A DNA stretch of 64,000 bases. Source: Mesostigma viride. Lineage: Eukaryota > Streptophyta > Mesostigmatophyceae > Mesostigmatales > Mesostigmataceae. The notes beneath the pieces were generated by a model. The model searched no databases, was not told where the DNA came from, and saw only the letters and a program-made list of their open reading frames with translations. Shown here piece after piece: positions 39,901 to 51,083 of the stretch (position 1 is its first letter; every line of letters begins with the position of its first letter). The translations under genes and the position numbers were made by a program. The stretch covers positions 122,001 through 186,000 of the forward strand of contig RPFO01000131.1 of the NCBI GenBank assembly GCA_009746045.1, written 5' to 3'.

Positions 39901-42900
39901 ATAAGATATGGGAAGAAGCTAAGGGAGGAGCCTTCACCAACGTCTGGACTTCATTTACTTAGACCCCTGCTGTGTTCTCTTCTCCCGGATCTGTGCTGCT
40001 TGCTTGCATCCGCAGCAACCCCGGCTACCTGGCGCGGTTCCTGCAGTCTCTGCCCCCCTCGCTGCTCGCAGCCATCACACGCGGCGTGCTCTGGTGGGAA
40101 GCGCTGGGTCCCAGCTTGCTACTGGTGAGCCCCGCCAACATGAAAATCCTTTTGGCCCACTTGTCATCGTTCCTGTTGCTGCTGGTGAGCGCGCCCTCGT
40201 CACCTTTTCCTTCCATCCGTAGATAGATGCTTGGCCGCCGTTGGAGCCACCCTCTGTGCCTTGTTCCCCCCGCGGGGATACGTAGCTGATATGTACATCC
40301 CAGGCGTGCCCGCATTGTGCCCGCGCTGCATCGCGTACGAGCAAGGCAGCAAGGCGTGTCTCCCATGCTGTACTTGGTATACCGGCAAGCAGCCCCATGC
40401 GGATGGTCCCTACCCTGCTGCCTGTCACATCGGATACGCGCCTTGGCTCCATGCCCGTAGGCGGCAGGCGCTGGCATGAGCAAAACAAACACTAACAACA
40501 GATACTGCCTCAACACTCTCCTGCCTTGATCCGTTCATGCTGACGGCTGCCACCCTTTCCCTTGATGAACCGCATCCCATGCCATTACCTTGCCCTCGCC
40601 ACAACATTACGCGCAGGTCGGGGGCGTCTCAGGTGCACTCCGCTGTGTGGTCTGCACCCTCTTCTGGTGCGTGCCCTTTGGAGTTGTGCGCTCTGGTTGT
40701 GACCCCAGTTTCGGTGCGTGCTCTGTCCACACCCTCATCTGCTGGATGCAGTTTGTGCACCCTCGTCCGGTGCATGCCGGATGCGCTGCCGTGTTGGTGC
40801 TGTGCATTCACCACATGCACAGGCACCGCATGCACAGACACCGCATGCGTGTGCGGCCCAGTCAAAGACACAGACAACCGGGTGTGTGTGTGGGGAGGCC
40901 TTGGTCAAAACGCTGAGGGCCGGCATGGCAGTGTGCGGGTTGATCTGTTGTTTACTGTTGTGGGTTGTCATAACACAATCACATTGCGCTGTGTTCGTAC
41001 ATGCCCTCACCTCTCTCCATGTTGTCATCCAATGACCAACCACTATGTCCCACGGCCACTAGGGTGATCTTTCGCAGTTGAGCAGGGGAATGTGGTGGAT
41101 GCACAGGACCGGGGCTGGCCATCGATCACAACGCAAGGAACGCTATTCAACCACTTTGCTGCTGGGATCCTGGAGCATGCATCACAGGTGTCACGGCACA
41201 ACGATGGCTGACACCCCTTCATGCTTGCGAACCGCTTGCTTTGGCGCTGGTGGCCCTTCCCACAGTGGCCACACGCTGCTGATGGTAACGTGCAGTGCCG
41301 GCTCCCTACTGGGCACGCTGGTGGGGGTTGCCACGATCGCCCCCTTCTTGCCCACCTCCCTTTGGGTGCCCCTCTCGGCTTCCCTCAAGACACCCGAGCG
41401 GCTAGCACTGCGCATGTTCTATGACGCGGAGAACCGGGCGTCTCACGTGCTGCTGCTCGTCATGCGGACCTTCTTCCTCATTCCGGGTACGCGCCTGCTT
41501 GCTGATGCACCGTGTCGACCTGTTTGCTGATCCCGGGTAGAGGCACTGCTCACGCGCACCTTCTTGCTCATACCGGGTATGCACTTGCCTCCTCGTACGG
41601 GGTAAGGCAGGGGTACGGGCCTGTTTCCACCCACACCTTCCTCACCCCGGTTACAGGCACAGCTCACGCCCACCTTGCCCATATCGGTTGGTGGCTTGTT
41701 TCTTGTACCGGTCACGTGCGTGTTTCTTGTACCGGGTAAATGCACGTCCTTATACCGTATTGCAAGCTCCCAGTGGCTCCTTGTTGAGGGAGACGCCTAG
41801 GTATGGCGGCATGAAGCCATGGTGTCTGTTTACCTGTGCACACACGGCCCCCTTACCCTCTCTCCTCATGCAGACATTCTCCTCCCTGCGCCCCCGCTGT
41901 CCCCTTGACCGGTGCCCCCCTGGGCTACGGTTTCCCTGTGCGCCCGCTGCCCACCCTTGGTCATCCTATTCTGGTCTTGACGCTGATCCGGTTCCCTGCG
42001 CACGCGCTGCTCCCTTGCCCTCCCCCCTGGTCCACCTATCCGTTATTTCGTTGTGCAGAGACGCTCATCCTGCCCGCCCAGAAGAACACGACGGTGTTTG
42101 CCGACATGGAAGCGCAGCACGCACGATGGGCGCTGCTGGTAGGTTGCGGGTGATGGTTGGGCGCTGCTGGTAGGTTGCGGGTGATGCGGCGTGGTTGCGC
42201 GCTGCTGGTAGGTTGCGGGTGATGCGGCGTGGTTGGGCGCTGCTGGTAGGTTGCGGGTGATGCGGCGTGGTTGGGCGCTGCTGGTAGGTGACAAGTGCCA
42301 TTACCGGACATATGGCGTGCCGATGCGGGGGCAAGCAGAAGCTGTTAGTGTGGAACGGTCAGCATGCACATCGACCCGGCATGTGGTCATAGTATGCAGC
42401 CAGCGGGCTCGCAGCCTAGTCAAGCAGGCTTTCTGTAAGGGGTCAGAGTCCGCATCTCTAGCTGAGGACAGATAGTTAGGCGCAATCTTCCCATGCGGCA
42501 CTCTTCTCATGTGTGTCGATGTGATGTATGTGATGTATTTAAGACAAGAGCACGGGCCTGTAATTTTCCAGCTGTTCTTTGATAATTCATTTGTCATCTT
42601 TACATTTAGTACTAGTACACTTTTGAGACCTTTGAACCTGGGCTCATTATTGTATTTTTTGAAAGGGAGCTTCGAAACCCTAGATGCAGGCTGTATGTGC
42701 CGCTTGCTGCCTGCCTGCCTTCCACCCTTCTTTCATCCTTTGCTTTTCTTCTCCCTCGTGCCCCCTCCCTTCATGCCTGGCGGCCTGTCTTTCTTCCCCA
42801 CGCTGGCCGGTGGGACACCCAGGTTTCTCTGGTGCCCTCCATGCGCCTGGCTTTGTCCAGCCTCCCCGCGCGCACAAGTTGGCTCGTAGAAGTGGCGCCT

Positions 42901-45738
42901 CGACGCAAGCCCGTAGCCATGAATATCTGCGGCACATCGCTGATCCGTGCATCCGCAGGTTGGATGGATCATATGCCCCTGGCCATACACCAGATCTTGT
43001 GCATAGTAGGGAAAACCCGAACCTTACTTGCAGGCGGCCTTCCTCCACAGGATGTCGCAGGTGCCTTGCTGCACTGAATGCCAGTTCATTTTCCTAAGTA
43101 CGGACCTCAACACCCCCGACTTGTCCTTCTGTTGCATTCATTTGCCTCACCCCTGCCTGGCTCCTGCCAGGTGGACAGCAAGGGCAAGCACCACGTTGGG
43201 TGGGCCGCCGCCCGTACGCTGTTTGCGCACTCGCCCTTCTTGTTCGCGCTCCGCCCACTGCTGTCCTTGGCGGAGTCCCTGGCAGGGGTGCGCCTGCTGC
43301 GCGCACTGGTGGGGGCATCGGTCGCCATCGCGCGGTATCTTCTGACGCCCGACGGGAAGAGGTAGGCTTGCGTCCGCATCGCCCGAATGCATGTCGCCCT
43401 AGTGTGGACCGCAGTGTGCTGGCTCTCTATTATGGCTGGCAGGGGGTAGTTTTAGTTTTTCGGGCTTACGGCTTGATTGACATCAAGGGTGGAAAGTTTA
43501 GGGCTAGCTGCTGTCATCACAAGCCACGCACCTGCACCGCAAGCTGCATGTTGCCCTTGCACGGTTGTATTCTGTGACATGTTTCACCGTGCTTCACTCC
43601 ACATGCGGATGCAGCCAGGTTGACCATTTAATACAGCTAAAGCAATTTGGGCGCGTTCGCATGCACGTCTGACCTCGTTGCCACCAGCGTCACCACACCC
43701 AGCGGCGGCGGCGGCACCAGCCCAGGTGTCAACACGACGACGCCCTCCGGGTCATGCCCTGCGTGCGGTGGCAGCGCGTGGGGTTCCTCCCCGGTGGGCA
43801 TGCGCAAGCTGGGCCTGCGCGCACCAAGCCCCAGCTTAAAGTGGCCACTGGGCCGCTTCACCGTCGCAGTTGTCTCGCTCTTGCTGCTGCAGGTGGTGCT
43901 GCACACTGGGAGGACGCTGCTGGAGAGCACGGGGCACGACCTGTCGGCATTCACACCACCGCCGCTGGCCGCAAACACGTACGTGGCATCCTCAAGACAG
44001 AGGTCGGGTTGCGCATTTCAATCGTATCGCACGATCATCATCGGTGTGATTTTATAACAAGACGAACGCGGGTTTGTGGATTCTTTTTACCCCAGAAGAA
44101 CGTTGGATTTTTTTTTTTTCAGTGTACCGATCTATTTCTCCCAGAATTCCTTGTCCGCACTTACGCGGCTTGCCTCGCCGCTATCTGGTCTCACAAAGGA
44201 TAAGCGCCCCATCCTAGCGCAGGCCACCGCAAGGCATGTCCTGCGAACAAGATGGGAGACGGGCGGCTCTGGACGCAGACTTCACTCGTTTCGCCATATA
44301 GCCGAAACCCATCTGTCATTAAACGCTGTTGTTCTTGGAATGCCACTTGTTTGACTAGCAAAGCACTAAAACAAAGCTATGCCCCACGTGTGGGGCCGTG
44401 CCCTCTTCTCTCTGTTTGCACCCCTACGCTGGTCGCCACAGCTTCAGAGCTCTCGGGGATGTGCTGTCCCTCAACCAGGCGTGGTCAGAAAACGCGCCAT
44501 CACCACCGGACTTCCAGGTGTGTGGGCGGTGGGGGGGGTGAGGTGTGTGAGCAAAGGGGAGGGGGTCAGGGTGGTGCGATCCACAAACTGGGGGGAGAGC
44601 CATGGCTGGACTTCAGCAAAAGCCGCCACCTAAGGAAGGGGAATGTCCGCCAGCCGGGCCTTGCAGGCGTGGGAACGGCTTGTTGGAAAAGCCCTTGCGC
44701 TGGTGTGGGCCCCCCACATAATTTGGTTCGTATGTGATCAACCCATAAGGCGTGAGCGTGCCAAATATGAAAAATTATCAGGTTTGAGCGGTCGAGGGAT
44801 GGAATCTTGCGTAGTACGGAATGGCCGTTGGAAGGGGCCCCAGACGCGGCCCTGCATGCCCCGCACGCACGGACCCATGCTTGGAGATTCCGGCATCCAA
44901 TGTGTGGCTGCGAATGCCTGGAGGCGGTGGTCACATAAGCGCCCCGATGGGGTATCCACAGTGACACTTGACGGTCTTGCACGGCAAGCATAGCCTACCG
45001 CCCCAGGCATATTCCTGGGGCCGTGGAAGGCATTCGCATGTAGCTGCGCAGTGCTGCTGTTGCCTGCTAGTCATCGTCTGCAAGCTGTCTCGAGTGCAAG
45101 GATGCGACCTGTGCCGTCGTCAGGTCTCTCCACCCTGCGTGCAAGGTGTTGTCAGAGCACCAGCAAAATGGCTGCATGTTAAAGGTGGCGAGATGGAAAT
45201 GATGACATGGTGAACTCAACCTGCTCATACTAAACCAAACGCCATCCCATCCCCTCTTGTGCTGTATAATCAACGTCTTTGTGAACGCGCGTGTGCGTGC
45301 GCTTTGCGCGGTGCGGATCCGCCACATCCTGCGCACCAGAGTTGGATCATTGCGTCGGCAAAGCTGGCAGACGGTCGCACGGTCGACATTTTGCGTGGTG
45401 GCAACCAGGCGCCCTCCAACGCGCTGCCGCAGGAGCTGCCGCCAATCCAGGGTCCCCTGCAGGGTGTTCGCGGTGCCCACTTCCTCCGGGCGGTCTCGTC
45501 CACCCACGCGACGCTGGCACCCAACCTGGCCGACTTTTTGTGCAGGTGGGGAGGCTTTCCTTGGGCCGTGTGTGCGTAAATGTTCATTGCATCGCTGGTC
45601 GGGCGCTGCCGCTAAGCAGGGGCAGCCAGCATTTTGGGCTGTGGCATTTTACGCAAGGCTATTTGTGGTATTTCCAATCGCAGCCTGCTATCTGCACTTT
45701 GCAGATGGTATGGAGTTTGTCTTGGACCAGGCATCTAA
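30980..45738 (+). CDS. HTTM membrane protein fused to a DCC/DUF393-like domain (17 exons)
   Basis: Exons: 30980-31261, 32071-32535, 33612-33788, 34454-34591, 35938-35987, 36773-36887, 37449-37565, 39530-39624, 40016-40124, 40617-40666, 41296-41486, 42059-42138, 43171-43361, 43688-43978, 44442-44517, 45340-45545, 45705-45738 (888 aa, phases consistent). Residues 1-285 are a hydrophilic, low-complexity N-terminus. Residues about 290-560 match HTTM domains, relatives of vitamin-K-dependent gamma-carboxylase: LALFRALLAVCIL, MTDQGVLPREALL, WCLHLLSGS, RNPLVVDQQDHLLRLLLFW, YYSSALLKSGTEW, ALGPSLLL. Residues 568-690 match a DCC domain: FYD at 574, FFLIPETLILPAQ, VDSKGKHHVGW. Another membrane helix (FTVAVVSLLLLQVVL) and the typical tail LNQAWSENAPSPPDFQ, SWIIASAKLADGRTVDILRGG follow. 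Activity is unknown. Exon 2's donor and the 50-bp exon at 40617 are least certain. Confidence 0.84.
33060..33300. repeat. Degenerate ACAAACAAAGAAA repeats in HTTM intron 2
   Basis: Four spaced copies of ACCAAACAAACAAAGAAA or close variants occur, two of them followed by TAAATAG and a GGTAACA block. No coding content. Confidence 0.6.
33850..34010. repeat. Degenerate GTGAAGGGGCGGGTGGGC repeat at the start of HTTM intron 3
   Basis: About six units of 24-30 bp of the form GTGAAGGGGCGGGTGGGC lie about 60 bp after the exon 3 donor, whose own sequence is CTG/GTGAGGGGCCGG. The likeness to the donor is moderate. Confidence 0.75.
34618..35485. repeat. 104-bp intronic minisatellite, about 8 copies
   Basis: Eight tandem copies of a 104-bp unit start about 30 bp after the donor of HTTM exon 4 (34591). 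Each contains CGATGCAGGGGAGGAGGTG, close to the exon 4 end CACGATGCAG/GTGAGG. Copies differ at a few sites (GTCGTATGTG/GTAGTATGCG, CATCAGCC/CATGAGCC), and the variants alternate, suggesting a higher-order two- to three-unit pattern. Confidence 0.95.
37566..37915. repeat. Degenerate repeats of the HTTM exon 7 splice donor
   Basis: After exon 7 (ending GTGCTGCAG/GTGAGGAG) the intron repeats GTGCTGCAGGTA or GTGCTGCTGGTGAG at about 37672, 37707, 37742, 37785, 37823, 37857 and 37897. The 50-bp stretch after the real donor (GAGTGACATTGGAACGCAGG) also recurs near 37609 as GAGTGTAATTGGAACTCAGG. Confidence 0.75.
38185..39362. repeat. 21-bp intronic minisatellite, about 56 copies
   Basis: Tandem copies of a 21-bp unit, CAGCATGCC then TGACCATCGACT, fill HTTM intron 7. 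Variants are CCCGACC, CCGGACC, CCGGATC, ATCAACT and GACCCAG. Because 21 is a multiple of three, frames stay open on both strands (583 codons plus, 502 codons minus, and others). These are repeat artefacts, since real HTTM exons flank the array. Confidence 0.96.
41460..41745. repeat. Degenerate copies of the HTTM exon 11 donor region
   Basis: The exon 11 end ACCTTCTTCCTCATTCCGG/GTACGCGCC is echoed at about 41559 (ACCTTCTTGCTCATACCGGG TATGCA), 41634 (ACCTTCCTCACCCCGGTTAC), 41698 (GTTTCTTGTACCGGTCACG) and 41721 (GTTTCTTGTACCGGGTAAATGC). The copies lie in intron 11 and lose similarity with distance. Confidence 0.75.
42129..42288. repeat. 38-bp minisatellite copying the HTTM exon 12 donor
   Basis: Five near-identical units of GGGCGCTGCTGGTAGGTTGC and GGGTGATGCGGCGTGGTT begin in the last bases of exon 12 (42059-42138). 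Each unit recreates the exon end GCGCTGCTG and the donor GTAGGT, so five equivalent donor sites lie in tandem. Confidence 0.93.
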
Positions 45739-46690
45739 TGGAAGGTCAGTAACTCTGTTGCTAGGCAGTTTCTGCCATTCACTGCCATGAACTGTACTTT
45801 TGTTTACTCCTCGAGCTAAGGTAAATGGTATGCCCACCTTCTTCAACTCTTGCGAAGGTGCACACCAGTTGCAGTGTTGTGCCCGTCGACATCTATCAGT
45901 GAGCACCGCGTTCCGAATCTTCCCTGAACATGGATGGACGGATCGTTGTTCTATGTGCTGCGATTTCTTCATGCTTTTATCCATGCTCGCTTGGAACGTG
46001 GTCGCGTCTAAGACGCTCTTCTGAGGGACTTTGCCCTGGATCTGCTTATGACCATCATGTGACAGGTGGTGGAATGATCCTTCTCGACTGATGACAGACA
46101 CGACGCATCCCCGTGCGGAGCATTTGGACTTGCTGGTTCGGTGGTCAAAGATCGACATGCAGGCACTGGCGAGTGAAGGCACAGGGAGTCCATCCCATGC
46201 TATACACGATCCTGGGCACCTGAATCAGACAGACGTTCAGTCGTCCTCAATTTGGGAACAAGACTGTCATTCTTCTAGCAGCTAGTCTGCAGGTATTGTG
46301 CAGGCCATTGCCAGGACTTTTTGTGGACTGAAACGTCCACCCTATTCATGGCCTGATACGTTGATTGATTAAAAGACGCAGATACCCACCGTTCTTACAG
46401 CTCTTGTGGGTTACTGCAAGCCATGGCATGGCCCTGTGGCAAGGTTTGTGAGCAGTTGGGCACCACGGTGCTTTCTTGACACAGATGCACTCACCCGAAG
46501 TTTTTGGTCGGGTCATGCGCACAGAGGATCATTTGTGATGAGCTACCTTCTAATGACATATTACTTTGATGAAAAGAACACCCTCTGACCCCTCGTACGG
46601 GGCCATGAAGGTTGAAGGACAACCCATGATGTAATTCAGGTATTGCCGGTTGAATAAACATTTTCTTCCGTGGGAAATCATGGAGGATCA
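45739..46690. other. Intergenic stretch after the HTTM gene
   Basis: No gene recognised. A 164-codon minus-strand frame (46182-45688) overlaps the last HTTM exon and has no family features I know. The first part should contain the HTTM 3' untranslated region. Confidence 0.5.
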
Positions 46691-46696
46691 AGCCGA

Positions 46697-46915
46697 TAAA
46701 ATTAATTAATTAATTAATTAAACTCGTGCTCCCGTTGGGGAGTCACGGAGCACCGAAGTGCTTTTAATCCCTGTGTGTGCACAACAGGAGAGAGGGCAGA
46801 GACCCCCTTTCTCCTTCATGCCAAAGGCATGCCACAGCTGCAATCGGACACGCTATTAAACAATCCGGCAGGATCTGTGGGTGCAATAAGACCCATGTGA
46901 GCATGTCATAACAAG
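46697..46915 (-). mobile_element. LINE 3' end in minus orientation (terminal stem-loop plus TTAA tail)
   Basis: Read on the minus strand, the sequence runs through the element's 3' untranslated part to GTGACTCCCCAACGGGAGCA and a TTAA/TAAT tail (46697-46723). The stem CTCCC with loop CAAC and partner GGGAG is the same as at 51300-51335, 51640-51690 and 63340-63370. The adjacent part (GCATGCC, GCACACA, GGATTAAAA-type blocks) resembles 51400-51650 in inverse orientation. Confidence 0.65.
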
Positions 46916-47099
46916 GAGCGTGGGCAAGTAATCTGGGCAAAGCGGATAAAAGTCAATAAGGTTACAGGATGAACCTATAGCGATTGACCTTTGCCTTAAA
47001 GTTTGGATGTGCTGAATAAGAGCACTACTAGGGCCGCCTTCTGTTGCACTGTGTAACTGCTTGTTTTTGGCTGGATTTCTAGAATTTTAGATGCATATG

Positions 47100-47225
47100 G
47101 ATGACGCGTGGTGCCCACAACCCTGTACCTAGGACCTAGATAGCTTGCATCATCCATTCCATCCCATGTTCCCCTCCCACTGAGGACTTATGCTCACATG
47201 ACGCAGTCACGTGTCTATTAATTAA
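47100..47225 (+). mobile_element. LINE 3' untranslated fragment ending in TTAATTAATT
   Basis: The stretch CTAGGACCTAGATAGCTTGC, CATCCATTCCATCCCATG, CTCCCACTGAGGACTTATGC, GACGCAGTCACGTGTCT followed by ATTAATTAATT matches the inverse of 63440-63550, which lies directly downstream of a LINE reverse transcriptase end. It is a 5'-truncated LINE 3' end. Confidence 0.7.
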
Positions 47226-47760
47226 TTGGCAATCATGGCCCTTTCATCAATGAGACGATTTGTCGAGATGTAATACATTCGCAATCAGCCTTATTATCAA
47301 TAAGACAACTTTTCAGCAGAGACAATTACAATTCTGTTCTACAGTAGAATAGTTGAGACGTGGCCCCTTACAAGCAGGAAGTCCTATCTAGTACTAGGCA
47401 GACCAGTCTAGGCCACGGCCTGCTAACTAGTAGTAGCCTAGAGAGCGGTACAACTGAAGAACCGCCAGGCGCCGGCCAATCACATGACGCTAAACTGATC
47501 ACCACTCGGCCGGCGACCTGCGGAGGTCATGAGGACAGGGAAACTAGCTCATGACCGGGAACGCAATTAGTATCGCAACGGATAGTCCGACCGCGAGGAT
47601 CACTGTAGGTCGCGGCCGCTAAAGTAGTCAGTTCCCGGTGCGTGGCCGCCCGGCCGGCCGGCTGAGCCGCTGCCGGCTGGCCCTCCATGAACTGACTAAC
47701 TGAACTATGGAAGCCCGGCCAGTGGCCGGCGTGGCGAGTTACCCGGCAGCTTTCCGTTCA
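47226..47760. other. Unassigned stretch between LINE fragments
   Basis: No gene recognised. GCCGGC-rich inverted motifs at about 47465-47480 and 47640-47735 could fold, and 'ACTAGTAGTAG' and 'CTACAGTAG'-like motifs precede them. It may be the 5' part of the LINE that follows. Confidence 0.4.
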
Positions 47761-49010
47761 GAATTGAGGAAACCTTACGTGGGGGTTGTGGGTGAACCCT
47801 GGGTATGCCCCTAAACAGGCAACACAGTACAGGCGCTCTTCGCTACTCGCCGCCTTGTGGAAGAACTGCATCGCCTTCAGCCTGGTGAGTCCCCTCAGCC
47901 GGCACCTTGTGCTGGTGGACTTCATCAAAGCCTTCGATTCGGTTTTCTGGCCAGGCTGCGCTGTGGGACATCCTTGCTCTGTTCCGGATCCCCCGCCCCC
48001 TTATTGCTGTCATCCGCAACCTGTATGAAGGGTCCACCACTTCGGTGCGCACTTCCTACGGGACCACGCCACCATGCCCTTTACAGAAGGGTGTGTGGCA
48101 GGGCTGCGTGCTGTCGCCCTACCTGTTCATTATTGTGGTCGAATACGTGATGATTCAGGCGCGCAAGCGGTTTGCCCGCATTGTGGGTAGGGAACCAGGG
48201 GTGCAGGTCGACAACCGTTTCTGGCATGGCGCCGGGGCGGAAACGGAGATTCGGCTGGCGGACATCATATGATATCTATGCAGACGACACCACCCTCTTC
48301 GAGGGCACTGAGCACGTGCAGACGTGGCTTGACTGCCTGGCAATCGAGGCCCGTGCGGTGGGGCTTGACGGGTCAGCAAGAAGACTGAGCTAGGCTCTGG
48401 CGGTTGGGCTCACTCAGCCACCGCCCGACCTCTTTCTCCTTGACGGCTCTCGAGTCCTGTATCGGGCCCGCGTCAAGTTGCTGCCCGCCAGGGTAGCTTA
48501 CTCCCCAGGCGAGGCCGATGTGGACCACCGTATCTCCCTCGCCTGGCACGCTTTACGCCAATACCGGGCCCTGTGGCGCAAGCCCTTGGGCTAGCTAGAG
48601 AAATTCAGGACCTGTTTAAGGTCCTGGTCCCACCTGTTCTAACTTACGGGGCCGAGACGTGGACCCTCACTGCATGCCAGAAAGTTGGACGGTCACCAAC
48701 ATGCTGCGATCCATTTTCAGTGTAGGCTACGCTGCTCATGTCCGCAGTGAGGACTTGTACCTCGGCATGCCATATACATCACCAGCACCGGCGCCTGCAG
48801 CTAGTAGGGCACTTAGCTCGCACCAACCAGGTAGACACATCACGTGGCCCCCCCGCGGGGCTGCGCACAGCTCAGCCTGGCCGGCACCTTCTTACGTGGG
48901 CCGGGCCCCGCAATGCTAGATGCCGCAAGGCGGCGCACCTTCAAAGAACAGCTAGTAGAGGACATGGGGGGGCTAGGCCTCTCCGTGATTTGGAACAAGA
49001 TGATGGACAA
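47761..49010 (+). pseudogene. LINE reverse transcriptase (ORF2) fragment, frameshifted
   Basis: Reading across three frames gives a continuous non-LTR reverse transcriptase: LVLVDFIKAFDSVFW (palm motif A region, 47905-47950), ALWDILALFRIPRPLIAVI, QKGVWQGCVLSPYLFIIVVE (motif B), then the catalytic YADD in DIYADDTTLFEGTEHVQTWL (48272-48335). Next come VDHRISLAWHALRQYRALWR and TYGAETWTLTACQKV, and the LINE C-terminal block RRLQLVGHLARTNQV. Frameshifts occur near 47950 and 48270 and a stop near 48590, so the protein is not made. The C-terminal block closely parallels the minus-strand copy at 63540-64000. The coding region breaks off near 49010 and seems to resume at 51085. Confidence 0.88.
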
Positions 49011-51083
49011 CCCACTTGATCAATCAAATCACGACGAGCCACGAGCCACGAGGTAGCCATGGCTGACGGCGGAGCTCATAACTTTCACGTTTGAGCACCG
49101 AATTTAGCCGTGAATATCACAATCGACGCGTCTTTCTACGACGCACATGCTGATATAATTTTCCGAAGCTATTACGCAATATATGACGAGCAAACGCTCC
49201 TCGACGCAACGCAGCCTGGCGGCTGCGCTCGGCAATGAACTGAAATACGTCTGCAGCTCCGGCTGCAGCTTCGCCATCAGGGCCGGAAGGCAGTGGTGAC
49301 ACTAGTCGCGCACTGCATGGTGGTCGCCCAGAACCCTCCCGGGCTTTCCTCGCCCTCTGCATCGCCTGACCCAAAGCGCAGTCGCCCAGGCGAACCTGGC
49401 TGGTCTGAGCGTGATTTTGACGTTGATACATAGGCTCTTTACCACCTTCGACGTCAACAGGCCTGCCTTTTTCGACATGCCACCCATCAAGATACCGGAG
49501 CTCGTGTTTTACGGGGACCACACGCCACACTGCTGGCCCTGTGCCAGCAACTCAATGTCAACACCCACTTTTTCCGCAACGGAGCTGACGGCCGGTTTTC
49601 CCACCGCGTATCAGACGCCCCTTCTTCGACCAACCTGGCCGGCTGGTCTCGCCCCCGCCTTCAGCTCGCAGCTCTCTTCACCCTCACTTAGCGCTCGGCC
49701 GAGGACCTTCTGCACGTCCCCGCCCCCATTACCGAATCCACCTTCCTCCACCACCTCCACGCCGCCAGTCTCACAGCACGTGACGCCCATTGCTGCAGAT
49801 GTGGCAGCTGTGCCCAGGTCGCACGCTGGCTACTGAGCTCCCCACCATCCCCACCGCCACCGCCGCCCTCCTCGCCTCCACCCACCCACCCACCCTGCGC
49901 CTCCTCCGACTCCATCACCGCCCAGCTCCGCGACATCGACCAGCGGACAATGCCATCGCTATCGAGGTCCTGCAGAACACCGCAGGCCTCACCGCCCAGG
50001 CAGTGAAGGACATTGCCGCCAAGCCAGCCCCTGCTGGCCTGGCCGGCGATGCTCCTCCCATCACGACCTGGGCGGACATGCTTATAAGCAACACACCACC
50101 TCCACCACCTCCGCCGTCGCAGCCCAGCTCCAGCAGCAGACGCTTGACCTCCGCGAGGAGGCCGAGCTCGCCAAGCGCAGCCTCAACTTCATCGTCAAGA
50201 ACTTCGACATGGAGGAAGGTGAGAATTCTGAGAACTTCAGTCAAGGCTTGCACGTGCGTTTGAGATCGAGAGAAATCCTTGCTCGCATGGGCCTTGCTGG
50301 TGAGATCGAGCTGGTCGCCCACCGCCTTCCCCGCGCGCGGGGTAAGGCAGGGGCGCCCCCGCTCCTTCTCACCTTTAAGAACCCGGCGGACAAGATTTCC
50401 TTTCTCAGACGCTCACTGCAAGCGGCTCGAGAATACTCACTTCACCCTTGAGGACGACTTGACCCTGGCGCAGCAACATGACGGCGACGGGAGCTATGGC
50501 CGACCTTAGTACCTCCAGCTCCGGCAGACCAAGGCGGGGCAGCCGGTGTACTGGAAGGGAGCGGCCATCTACGTCGGCCACAAGCCCTGGCAGGCGACCC
50601 CCGCGGCCCCAGTGACTCCAGACACCCCAGCTTAGGGGAATACAGCAGTAGTAGTGTAGAACAGTTAGACCGAGGCCATGTACATGCAAGCCTTCTACAG
50701 GCTCTATACCAGCTGATGCACGAGTATTACTTAGCCATGTACAGGTGCGCCTATGATGTGCCACACTCCAGATGATGCCTAGCTTTATTTAGTTATGCTG
50801 TGCCCATGCAGAGAGCTGCTCTCTGCTGAGATGCCACGCTCTAGCTTCTGTATAGCTATGATGATCTTCCGGCCCCCCCATGACCGGCTCCCCCTTAGCT
50901 GTTGGGCATAGCTTGATCAGATCATGGGGATGCAGGTGCCCTGGTGCACCTAGAGCAAGTGTCGTTTACATTCCCACCCTTGCAGGAAGTAGCTTAGAAT
51001 GTATTATAGGCCATATGCCCCTTCTCAAGGGCTATGTATGTGTTACATATACTCCCGACGGAGTTATGTTACTAATTAACTAA
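49005..51083 (+). mobile_element. ORF1-only L1-like retroelement, copy A (decayed)
   Basis: The copy contains a frameshifted ORF1 gene (about 49190-50634) equivalent to that of copy B: an Ala/Ser/Pro-rich N-terminus, DRLFTTFDVNRPAFFDM-type segment, coiled coil, RRM (LNFIVKNFDMEEGENSENF; LLLTFKNPADKISFLRR), and a C-terminal domain with EDDLTLAQQ. About 450 bp of 3' untranslated sequence follow, ending in ACTCC-CGAC-GGAGT and a short TTAATTAA-like tail. No reverse transcriptase follows ORF1. The copy sits inside a LINE ORF2: sequence left of 49005 and right of 51085 appears to belong to one reverse transcriptase gene. The 5' boundary is approximate. Confidence 0.78.

Noticed and set aside
42823-42891. 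Candidate extra HTTM exon (VSLVPSMRLALSS...)
   Set aside because: Phases would allow it, but joining 42138 directly to 43171 gives WALL-VDSKGKHHVGW, which matches the DCC family without an insertion.
45688-46182. 164-codon minus-strand frame as a gene
   Set aside because: It overlaps the last HTTM exon, has no recognised domain or splice context, and lies in the expected 3' untranslated region.
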